From: Acidobacteriota bacterium
Lineage (GTDB): Bacteria > Acidobacteriota > Holophagae > Holophagales > Holophagaceae
Assembly: GCA_021794095.1 (NCBI GenBank)
Contig: JAJYRN010000012.1
Coordinates: forward strand, 29,405-93,404
DNA: 64,000 nt
Direction: 5' to 3'
In this document: piece by piece, positions 53,647 through 61,464 of the stretch
Layout of the letters: every line of letters starts with the position of its first letter
Numbering within the stretch: position 1 is the first letter of the stretch
The notes under the pieces: generated by a model
The model's database searches: none
Told to the model about the DNA's origin: nothing
What the model saw: only the letters and a program-made list of their open reading frames with translations
Made by a program: the position numbers and the translations under genes

Positions 53647-56155
53647 GTCGTCTCTGGATGCTGCCGTCCTGAGCCCTGAGACGCTTCGCATTGTGCTGGG
53701 CCGCTCCCGTGTGGCGGCCGTGCTGGTCTGGCTCGCCTTGTTCCTGGTGGGCGGGGGGCTCTTCTTCTTTACCGCGCCTCCGGGGTTCCAGTTCACCCTG
53801 GCTGGCGCAGCCTGGGCCTTCCTGCTGCTGGCCCTTTGCACCGGGATCTCCTTGATCCACCTGGCGTCCCTCGGGCACTTCCTGAACGGTCGCAGTCTGG
53901 GGCCCGAAGCCTACCGGCCTGTCACCCGCTTCCCCCAGGCCACGTCCATGCTCACCGTCTATGTCGGGGCGTGTCTAGGCAGCCTGGCCTACCTCTGGAT
54001 GAAGCTCTACCTCCATCAGAGCATCTGGATCAGTGGCGCCACCATGGGGATTTTCTTTGTCATGGCCCTGATGGGCGCCGTGGCCCACTATTTCATCGCC
54101 AAGCAGAACCTGATGCGGGTGTTCAAGGTGCTTGCGGGCCAGCCGGGGTTCGATGAATCCCTCGTGCGGTTCCGGGCCAGCCTGCGGGCCAAGTTCGGCT
54201 TCGGGGTGGCGAGCGTGATGATCGGAGTGCTCCTGTTATCCATTCTCGTATCTGGGCTTACGGTTCAGAGTGCGATCCGCACCAAGGTCGAAGCCTATGC
54301 CACGAAGGAACTGACCAACCTGGCTGATTCGGTGTCCTTCGTTCAGGAGATGAATCCCACCAAAGAAGATCTGACGGCCTTCCTGAGCACCCTGAAGCTT
54401 GGCGCGGGCGGCGGGATCTCGCTCCAGTTGCCTGCCTCCAAGGGGGGCGCCCTGCTGGGTTCCCAGCTTCAGCCCGCCGGGGCTGCCGACATCCTCGTGG
54501 TGACGCCGCTGCCCGGGGGCTCCCTGCTCCGGGCGGTCATTCCCGAGCGGGAGTACGCCGATGCCATCTGGAAGGCCCTGCGTCCGAACCTCGTGCTGCT
54601 GGTGGGCGGGGCCCTCTTCTTCGCCTACCTCATCCAGTTGATCCTCCGGGATGTCCAGCTGCCCATCGTGATGCTCAGCCAGAACGCGTTGCGGGTCGGC
54701 GAGGGCCGGATTGACAAGCTGGATGCGGTCTATAGCGATGACGAGGTCGAGATCCTCTCGCGGGGCTTCAGCCTCATGGTGGGCAGCTTGAGGGGCATGG
54801 TGGTCCAGATCCGCTCCGCCAGCCGGGATCTCGCCAAGGCCGCCATGGCCATCCGGGAATCCGCCGATGGCGTCCGGCAGTCCAGCCAGGGGCAGCGCGC
54901 GCTGATCGAGGCTTTCCACACGGAGATCAACGACCTTTCAGAAACCTCCATCGGCATCAGCGCGAGTTCCATGGAACTGAGCCTGGCTTCCGAAAGCACC
55001 AACGCCACCATCGTGGAGATGGCGGCCACGGTGCAGCAGATCAACCGCAGCATGGACGAACTGCTGATGGTGGTCGAGGGCATCACGTCGGCCATCCGGG
55101 ATTTCGACACCGCCATCAAGAACGTGGGCAAGAACGTGGACCATCTGGCTGGCCACGCCGAGCATACCCGCGAGTTTGCGGAGAACCTGGAGCAGAGCAC
55201 TTCCGCCATTGACGACAGCGTGAAGATCGCCCAGCGGTACACCAAGAAGGTGATCCACAACGCGGCCCGGGGCATGGAACTGGTGGCACGGAACCGCGAG
55301 AAGATGCAGGTGATCGAACGGGTGGTGCAGGATTTCCATGGCACAACCCGGATCCTGCTCCAGCTCGGAGCCGATATCGCCAAGATCCTCGACTACATCG
55401 GCGAGCATACCCAGCAGACCAACATGCTGGCCCTCAACGCGGCCATCATCGCGGCCCAGGGCGGGGGCGGCGGGGAAGGCCAGGCCAAGGGCTTCTCGGT
55501 GGTTGCGGATGAAATCAAGCAGCTATCCGAGCAGACCGGGCGCTCCACCCGGGACATCCAGCAGATCATCGGCACGCTCCAGGCGGAGATCCGCAAGGCC
55601 TACCAGCAGGTGGAACTTGGGCTGGATGCGGTTCGCGATGGCTCCGATTCCGTGCGCCAGAGCGAGGAGGCCCTCCAGGCGATCCTCGAATCCGTCAGCG
55701 AGACGGACAGCGTGGTGGAAAGCATCCTCACGGAAACCCTCCAGCAGGCCGGACAGGCCGCCCTCATCCATGAGGCCAACCGGAACATCCACACCCAGGT
55801 GGAGACGATCCGCTCGGTCATCGAGGAACAGCAGCAGACCAGCAACTACATTCTGTCCCTGGCCATGAACGTCCAGGAGGCCACCAGCGTCGTGCGCGAT
55901 TCCACCAAGGAACAGAGCACCGGCAGCGATGAGATCGCCAGAGCCACCGAGCAGGTCCGCGCCCTGGCCTCCAACCTGCACGAGATCCTGGCGCGGCAGG
56001 AGGAACACGCGCTGTCCATGAAGGAAACCATGAACCAGGTGCTCGGGAAGGCCATGGAAAGCGAGCGCGCCATCGCGGATTCCAGCGCCTACGTCGAGCA
56101 ACTCGGCGTCCAGGTCCACATGCTCAATCACGAAGTGAACCTCTTCAAGCTGTAA
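53609..56155 (+). CDS. Multi-TM methyl-accepting chemotaxis protein with atypical hairpin
   Basis: An 848-residue receptor. Four TM segments occur in the first 170 residues, a fifth near 205-225, a sensor-like region, a sixth near 330-350, then HAMP and a long MCP signalling domain. The tip is unusual: QQTNMLALNAAIIAAQ is followed by GGGGGEGQAKGFSVVADEI, where typical receptors have [16 protein letters not shown]. The chosen ATG is 38 nt inside rsmD; no strong ribosome site is visible, and a GTG sits 6 nt earlier. With the nearby second cheA-like and CheW-like genes it probably forms a separate chemosensory system. Confidence 0.85.
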   Translation: MVPPDSTSGPRPESSLDAAVLSPETLRIVLGRSRVAAVLVWLALFLVGGGLFFFTAPPGFQFTLAGAAWAFLLLALCTGISLIHLASLGHFLNGRSLGPEAYRPVTRFPQATSMLTVYVGACLGSLAYLWMKLYLHQSIWISGATMGIFFVMALMGAVAHYFIAKQNLMRVFKVLAGQPGFDESLVRFRASLRAKFGFGVASVMIGVLLLSILVSGLTVQSAIRTKVEAYATKELTNLADSVSFVQEMNPTKEDLTAFLSTLKLGAGGGISLQLPASKGGALLGSQLQPAGAADILVVTPLPGGSLLRAVIPEREYADAIWKALRPNLVLLVGGALFFAYLIQLILRDVQLPIVMLSQNALRVGEGRIDKLDAVYSDDEVEILSRGFSLMVGSLRGMVVQIRSASRDLAKAAMAIRESADGVRQSSQGQRALIEAFHTEINDLSETSIGISASSMELSLASESTNATIVEMAATVQQINRSMDELLMVVEGITSAIRDFDTAIKNVGKNVDHLAGHAEHTREFAENLEQSTSAIDDSVKIAQRYTKKVIHNAARGMELVARNREKMQVIERVVQDFHGTTRILLQLGADIAKILDYIGEHTQQTNMLALNAAIIAAQGGGGGEGQAKGFSVVADEIKQLSEQTGRSTRDIQQIIGTLQAEIRKAYQQVELGLDAVRDGSDSVRQSEEALQAILESVSETDSVVESILTETLQQAGQAALIHEANRNIHTQVETIRSVIEEQQQTSNYILSLAMNVQEATSVVRDSTKEQSTGSDEIARATEQVRALASNLHEILARQEEHALSMKETMNQVLGKAMESERAIADSSAYVEQLGVQVHMLNHEVNLFKL

Positions 56156-56172
56156 GGAGCTGGAACGGGGTC

Positions 56173-56532
56173 ATGGTTGGGAGGCCCGAGCCGTTTGTGG
56201 CGATTCGGGCCGACATCACCCAGCGCAAGGAGGCGGAGGACGCCCTGCGGCAGTCCCAGAAGCTGGGAAGCCTTGGCGTGCTGGCGGGGGGGACCGCCCA
56301 CGCCTTCAACAACCTGCTCACCACCACTCTCGGCAACGCGAACCTTGACTCCATGCATCTGCCCCGGGAGAGTCCAGCTCTGCCCTACCTCGGTCAGATC
56401 GAGCACCTGGATGGGTGCCGGTCCTTCCTCCGCATGCATGACATCAATCCAACGGTACCCGTGGTGATAACCAGCGGCTACAGCGAGGAGGATGTGGTGG
56501 CCGACTTCCTGGGGCGCGGCTTCAGGGCGTGA
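56173..56532 (+). pseudogene. Collapsed remnant of a hybrid histidine kinase
   Basis: A 119-codon frame that starts with the end of a PAS domain (FVAIRADITQRKEAEDAL), continues with a HisKA start (SLGVLAGGTAHAFNNLLT, where intact kinases have GGIAHDFNNLL) and then jumps, after about 45 residues, to the end of a receiver domain (VPVVITSGYSEEDVVADF). The whole ATPase domain and most of the receiver are missing. This is best read as internal deletion of a full hybrid kinase. It could still be translated. Its end overlaps the convergent Kelch gene by 11 nt. Confidence 0.75.
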
Positions 56533-58933
56533 CGGATACCTGAGCGGATCCGTGGGACGGAATGCCGCAAGGACTCACCACGAGGCAGTCCACCTGGAGG
56601 GTTCCGGCGGCGCCAGCCGTGAAGGTAATGGTGGGTGTTCCGAGACCTCCGGTGATGCTCCCGTTCTGGATGATCCAGTAGTAGGTGGCGCCGCTGGTGC
56701 TGGCCACGGAGGCGGTGAGCCCCGAGGTACCTGTCTTGGCTGTCGCCACCAAAGTCGTCACCGTGGCGGATGGGGCGGGGGCGGGAACGGTTGGGTTGGC
56801 GCTGAAGAGCGTTCCCGTGTTGAGGGCGGCATTCAGGCTGGAATCCCAACCCCCGACCAGAAGGGCACGTCCGTCCGGCAGGAGCGTTGCGGCCTGGCCC
56901 CACCGATCCCCGGGGCTGGCCGTGTAGTGGTAGAGCTGGGTACCCGGGGTGTAAAGCTCACTGTCCCCCGCCGTATCGAACCCAGGCAGCCCGATGTTGC
57001 CGGCGAACAGAACCCGGCCATCGCCGAGCAAGGTCGCGGTGGGCATCTGGATCCTCCCGGAGTTCGGAGTGCCTGTCGTGGCCGTGGCCTGACCAGTGGC
57101 TGGATCGAAGACCAGGGAGATGCTGGGGATGTTCATTCCCGTGAGGGCGATCAGGACTTTCCCATCGGTCAGGCGGGTCTGGGTGAACCACTGGGCCGCA
57201 AGGTTGGAACCGCCCGCGGGCATGAACGCATCCAGCTGCGGATCGTAGAGTTCGGCTGCCGGCGGGGTGGCGCCCGTGCCGCTGCCACCGACGATCAGCA
57301 CCTTCCCGTCGGGAAGCAAGGTGGCGAGATGACCGAAGCGAGGGGCTCCGAGGGTGGCGGCACTGGGGCTGAAGGTATCGGTGGCGGGATCGTAGAACTC
57401 CGCGCTGCCCAGCGTGTGGACGGTGTCATTGAATCCGCCGACGATAAGGACTTTGCCGTTGAGGAGCAGCGTGGCCGTGCATTGCTGGCGCGCGGTCCCC
57501 ATCTGGCTGGCCGAGGGCGTGAAGGTGCGGGTGACGGGATCGTAGAGGTCCGCGGAGGTGAGTTGGCGGGGCAGGGCCGCGTTCGGGTTATACCCGCCGA
57601 CGACCAGGGTCTTGCCGTTGGGGAGGAGAACGGCGCTGGCGGCTTCCCGAATGGTGGACATACCGTTCACTGTGGTGGAGAAGCCCCCCAATCCCCCGTA
57701 GGCGGCGGGATCAAACTCGTCCGCGGCGGCGGTAGCCGCGGTGCCACCCGCGGTGCCACCCGTTATCAGAGCCTTTCCGTTGGGCATGAGGGTGCAGGTA
57801 TGCCACTCCCGGGCCACCGACATGGTGTTGCCCGCAGGTGTGTAGGTCCCGGGATCCACGTACACGGTGAGCTGGCTCGTGACTGACGTTCCGGCTGAGT
57901 TGGTCACGGTGAGGGTGTAGGTGGTGTCTGCGGCAAGGGGGCCAACGGTGATCCCGGTTCCCGTCGTGGCGCTGACATGGCCGGGGGTGATGACGCCGCT
58001 TCCGTGAGTGAAGATCGCGGTCAGTGTTGAAGTACCGTTCGGCGTCACGGTGGTGGGACTGGCCGTGAAGGAGGTGATGCTGGGCGCGAACACCACTGTC
58101 ACCGTCACTGAGGCGGTGGCCGATCCCAGGGGATTCGTGGCGGTGAGCGTGTAGGTGGTGGTGGTGGTGGGAGAGACCGCGATGCTGGAGGACCCGGTCA
58201 CAGCGCCCACGTTCTGATCAATGCTTACGGAAGTCGCGGGGGAACCGAGCGTCCACGCCAGGGTGGTACTGCCGCCGAGGGTGAGGGTGGCGGGCGAGGC
58301 CTGGAAGCTGGTGATGGTCGGGGCGCTGGTGAAGATGGATACGGTCGCTTGGGCGGTGACGCTGCTGCCGGCGGCATTGGTCACAGTGAGGGTATAGGTC
58401 GTGGTCGCAGTCACAGCGCCCGTACTCACTCCGGTTCCGCTGGTGACGGTGCCGAGGCCGTGGTCAAGGCTGCCGGTCCCACCGGTGAAGGTGGCGGTGA
58501 GGGTGCTGGAGCCTCCGCTGGTGACGGCGGTGGGAGAGGCGTTGAAGGCCGTGATGACTGGCGGCGCGACCACCGTCACCGTGGCCGTGGCCGAGATCGT
58601 TGGTGATGCCGCGCTGGTGGCGATCACATGATAGGTGCCCGGGGTGGAGGGGGCGGTGTAGAGGCCGGTGGCATCCACCGTTCCGCCCGAGACACCCTCC
58701 TGGACTGACCAGGTGACCGTGGTGGTGGTGGCGTTGGCTACGGTTGCAGAGAATTGCTTGGTGGTGGAGGCGGTCACCGTGGCCGTCGTGGGGGATACAG
58801 CCACGGTGACCGAAGGTGTCGGCGAGGGGGATGACGAGGAAGACCCTCCGCCTCCGCCGCCGCAAGCCGTGAGGGCGAGGACCGCACCGGCTGCGAACAT
58901 CCACGAGAACAGAGAACGAACGGAAGACGCCAT
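56522..58933 (-). CDS. Lipoprotein with Ig-like domains and Kelch repeats
   Basis: An 803-residue predicted surface or periplasmic lipoprotein. The lipobox is LTAC with Cys24, followed by a Gly/Ser spacer. Residues about 40-365 hold four Ig-like (Big/PKD type) domains rich in Thr and Val; 370-705 hold about six Kelch-type blades with recurring LLPNGKVLIVGG-like motifs; a last Ig-like domain ends the chain. GGAGG lies 5 nt before the ATG, and TATACT at 58983-58978 is a good -10 element. Function unknown; adhesion or carbohydrate binding is plausible. The Thr-rich Ig part is encoded by repetitive sequence. Confidence 0.85.
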   Translation of the reverse strand: MASSVRSLFSWMFAAGAVLALTACGGGGGGSSSSSPSPTPSVTVAVSPTTATVTASTTKQFSATVANATTTTVTWSVQEGVSGGTVDATGLYTAPSTPGTYHVIATSAASPTISATATVTVVAPPVITAFNASPTAVTSGGSSTLTATFTGGTGSLDHGLGTVTSGTGVSTGAVTATTTYTLTVTNAAGSSVTAQATVSIFTSAPTITSFQASPATLTLGGSTTLAWTLGSPATSVSIDQNVGAVTGSSSIAVSPTTTTTYTLTATNPLGSATASVTVTVVFAPSITSFTASPTTVTPNGTSTLTAIFTHGSGVITPGHVSATTGTGITVGPLAADTTYTLTVTNSAGTSVTSQLTVYVDPGTYTPAGNTMSVAREWHTCTLMPNGKALITGGTAGGTAATAAADEFDPAAYGGLGGFSTTVNGMSTIREAASAVLLPNGKTLVVGGYNPNAALPRQLTSADLYDPVTRTFTPSASQMGTARQQCTATLLLNGKVLIVGGFNDTVHTLGSAEFYDPATDTFSPSAATLGAPRFGHLATLLPDGKVLIVGGSGTGATPPAAELYDPQLDAFMPAGGSNLAAQWFTQTRLTDGKVLIALTGMNIPSISLVFDPATGQATATTGTPNSGRIQMPTATLLGDGRVLFAGNIGLPGFDTAGDSELYTPGTQLYHYTASPGDRWGQAATLLPDGRALLVGGWDSSLNAALNTGTLFSANPTVPAPAPSATVTTLVATAKTGTSGLTASVASTSGATYYWIIQNGSITGGLGTPTITFTAGAAGTLQVDCLVVSPCGIPSHGSAQVSVTP

Positions 58934-59173
58934 CGATCCCTCCAGGAGTGAACAAGGTGTTTATTTGACTCTGTCTCAGTATAAGCAGCCAGTCGGGTGC
59001 CGGTAGCCCGGAGGGGTGTCAAAACAGGAAAATCAGGCGCAGGAGAAGGACAAGCGGCGGTTTCTGGGCTTCCTGGATGACCTGCACTGCTCAGGGGAGG
59101 GGTGCATTCCTTTGTCGTCTGTCTTGACATTGGAACAGGTCGGCGACACAGTGGCGACTCACCTGGGTTTTTC
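58934..59173. other. Divergent intergenic region
   Basis: This 240-base gap separates the Kelch lipoprotein from the MoaD-like gene. On the minus strand TATACT at 58983-58978 probably serves the lipoprotein gene. On the plus strand TTGACA at 59124-59129 is a perfect -35 hexamer, 45 nt before the MoaD-like start, but no good -10 follows at 16-18 nt. No gene or RNA was recognised. Confidence 0.5.
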
Positions 59174-59443
59174 ATGCCCCGCGTAGCCTTCACACGCAAC
59201 CTCCAGCGCCATGTGGCCTGCCCCCCATGCACGGTGGCGGGCGCGACCGTGCGGGAGAGCCTGGACGCGGCGTTCGCCCTCTACCCGCTGGCCCGGGGCT
59301 ATGTGTTGGACGAGCACGGCGCCTTGCGGCACCACATGGCCATTTTCGTGGACGGAGAACCGGTGACGGACCGCCGGGCGCTCAGTGATGCCGTGCCCGC
59401 GACGGCTGAGATTTTCGTCATGCAGGCCCTTTCTGGAGGCTGA
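59174..59443 (+). CDS. MoaD/ThiS-family ubiquitin-like protein
   Basis: An 89-residue beta-grasp protein. VRESLDAAFALYPLARGYVLDEHG and HHMAIFVDGEPVTD follow the MoaD/ThiS pattern, and the chain ends in SGG, the diglycine that is adenylated or thiocarboxylated in sulfur carriers. No MoaE, ThiG or E1-like enzyme is nearby; the only partner is the BNR-repeat protein one base downstream. It could be a sulfur carrier for an unknown pathway or a protein modifier. The ribosome site is weak. Confidence 0.82.
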   Translation: MPRVAFTRNLQRHVACPPCTVAGATVRESLDAAFALYPLARGYVLDEHGALRHHMAIFVDGEPVTDRRALSDAVPATAEIFVMQALSGG

Positions 59444-59444
59444 C

Positions 59445-60554
59445 ATGTCCGACCAGGTGTTGATCTCCACCCGCAAGGGGCTCTTCTCCGCCCGGCGCGC
59501 CGGACGGGGCGTCTGGGATCTCGACTCGGTGGCCTTCCTGGGGGACAACGTCTCCCTCGTCCAGCACGATCCCCGGGATGGCGCCTGGTACGCCGCCCTG
59601 GACCACGGCCACTTCGGCGCCAAGCTGCATCGCTCCCGCGATCGTGGGGCCACCTGGACCGAAATCGGCGTGCCCGCCTATCCCACGCCCCCGGAGGGCC
59701 ACGTGGAGAAGGATTTCCTGGGCCGGGAGATCCCCTGGCGCCTCATCCGCTTCTGGGCTCTCGCGCCGGGTGCCCCGTCGCAGCCAGGTCTGCTTTGGGC
59801 AGGCACCATCCCCGGTGGCCTTTTCCGGAGTGAGGATCACGGCGACACCTGGCAGCTCGTGGAGTCCCTCTGGCACATGCCGGAGCGCCGCAAGTGGGCG
59901 GGTGGCGGGGCGGAGGCTCCCGGCCTCCACTCCATCTGCGTGGATCCCCGCGACGGCAACCGGGTGGCCGTCGCCATCTCCAGCGGCGGCGTGTGGATCA
60001 CGGAGGATCTGGGGAAGACCTGGACTGCCCACACGAAGGGCATGCGGGCGGACTACGCGCCCCCGGAGCTGGTGGAGGCGCCCGAATCCCAGGATCCCCA
60101 CCACATGGTGCAGTGCCCGGGCGCCCCGGATACCTATTGGATCCAGCACCACAACGGCATCTTCCGCAGCACCGACAGTGCCATGACCTGGACGGAGATC
60201 ACCGATGTGAAGCCGTCTGCCTTCGGCTTCCCGGTGGTGGTGCATCCGAAGAATCCGGATACCGCCTGGTTCGTGCCCGCCATCAAGGACGAGCGCCGCA
60301 TTCCCGCCGAGGGGCGGGTGGTGGTGAACCGCACCCGCGATGGCGGTCGCAGCTTCGAGACGCTTCACCGCGGCCTGCCCCAGGCCTGGGCCTACGACCT
60401 GGTGTACCGGCACGCCCTGGATCTGGATGCCTCCGGCGAACGGCTGGCCTTCGGCTCCACCACGGGCTCCGTCTGGATCAGCGAGAACGGGGGCGACGAC
60501 TGGCTCACCCTCGCCGAGCACCTGCCGCCGGTCCATGCCGTGCTGTTCGTCTAG
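59445..60554 (+). CDS. BNR/Asp-box repeat beta-propeller protein
   Basis: A 369-residue predicted propeller with several Asp-box motifs: SRDRGATWTEI, SEDHGDTWQLV, TEDLGKTWTAH, STDSAMTWTEI and SENGGDDWLTL. These repeats occur in sialidases and in many unrelated propellers; no catalytic sialidase residues were identified, so enzymatic activity is not claimed. No signal peptide is present, suggesting a cytosolic protein. It follows the MoaD-like gene by 1 nt and must be co-translated with it. Its end overlaps the next, convergent gene by 4 nt. Confidence 0.85.
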   Translation: MSDQVLISTRKGLFSARRAGRGVWDLDSVAFLGDNVSLVQHDPRDGAWYAALDHGHFGAKLHRSRDRGATWTEIGVPAYPTPPEGHVEKDFLGREIPWRLIRFWALAPGAPSQPGLLWAGTIPGGLFRSEDHGDTWQLVESLWHMPERRKWAGGGAEAPGLHSICVDPRDGNRVAVAISSGGVWITEDLGKTWTAHTKGMRADYAPPELVEAPESQDPHHMVQCPGAPDTYWIQHHNGIFRSTDSAMTWTEITDVKPSAFGFPVVVHPKNPDTAWFVPAIKDERRIPAEGRVVVNRTRDGGRSFETLHRGLPQAWAYDLVYRHALDLDASGERLAFGSTTGSVWISENGGDDWLTLAEHLPPVHAVLFV

Positions 60555-61315
60555 AGCCTTCCCTCCAGCACCCGCAGCACCAGCCCCGGTTGATTCCGCA
60601 GGAAGGCCTCCCGGCGGGAGGGGGGGATCACGGCTAGGAAACAGGTGTCCTCGGCCACGGCGGTGGCGCCCTGGGGGCGGTCGCGCAGGAAATCCTCCAG
60701 GCCCAGGAACCCCTCCGGCAGATCACGGGCGGCCAGCACCTCGGTGCCCTTCGGCCCTTCCATGCGCACCAGGCCCATGGCGAGCTGGAAGAGGGGCGAC
60801 CGTTCCCCGGTCCGGAAGATCAGTTCCCCGGGTTGGGTGAGCCGCCGCTCGGCGCCGAGATCGAAGCGCGCCCGCAGCTCCCGCAGGGCATCGTTGGTTT
60901 CCTGCAGGCGGCGGGTGAACTGCTGGCAGAGGAGGCGCGTGAGGGCCGGGAACCCATCCATGATGGCGTCCAGGTGGGCCGGCTTCAGGCAGAGGGCCTG
61001 GCAGGCCCCCACGGCCCGCACCGTGGCCGTGCGGCTCTGGGCTCCGAAATAGGCCATCTCGCCCACGATGCAGGGCGATTCCGGCCCGCATTCCAGATGG
61101 GCCAGGGGGCGCTGGGCGCCATCGGGTTCCCGATGCTCCACCACCAGACTGCCTTTGACCACGAGGAACACCTCCTGGGAGGGATCCCCCTCCACCACCA
61201 ATTTCTCCGCGTCCCGGTAGCGCAGGAGCGCGATATCCGGGCAAAGGTCCAGCAGGGCGGGGATCTCCGAATCGGGATCCAGCGCCAGCTTCGCGAAGTC
61301 GAGGGGTTCAGGCAT
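60551..61315 (-). CDS. Protein with two cyclic-nucleotide-binding-like domains
   Basis: A 254-residue protein with a clear cNMP-binding domain (about 25-145; LVVEGDPSQEVFLVVKGSLVVE and GEMAYFGAQSRTATVRA) and a second, diverged one (about 165-250; ELIFRTGERSPLFQLAMGLVRM). No helix-turn-helix follows, so it is not a normal CRP-type regulator. AGGAG lies 5 nt before the ATG. It may be a signalling adaptor; whether either pocket binds cAMP or cGMP is unknown. Confidence 0.85.
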   Translation of the reverse strand: MPEPLDFAKLALDPDSEIPALLDLCPDIALLRYRDAEKLVVEGDPSQEVFLVVKGSLVVEHREPDGAQRPLAHLECGPESPCIVGEMAYFGAQSRTATVRAVGACQALCLKPAHLDAIMDGFPALTRLLCQQFTRRLQETNDALRELRARFDLGAERRLTQPGELIFRTGERSPLFQLAMGLVRMEGPKGTEVLAARDLPEGFLGLEDFLRDRPQGATAVAEDTCFLAVIPPSRREAFLRNQPGLVLRVLEGRL

Positions 61316-61464
61316 GGGGGCTCCTGCTTTCTCCATCGGCGCGCCGGCCCCGGGGCCTGAACCCGGCGAGCCGGTTCCCGCATCTGGGCTGGGGCCGGCT
61401 GCGGGATCGCAGTACCCTGGAGGATTCACCGGGGCGGGCCCTCCGTCCTTTCTCGCGGCAGGCC

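Noticed and set aside
59445..60554. Sialidase assignment for the Asp-box protein
   Set aside because: Asp-boxes alone are structural; the arginine triad, FRIP motif and secretion signal expected of sialidases were not found.
60551..61315. Candidate CRP regulator for the palindrome at 12410-12425
   Set aside because: The protein has two cNMP-binding-like domains but no visible helix-turn-helix, so it is unlikely to bind that site itself.
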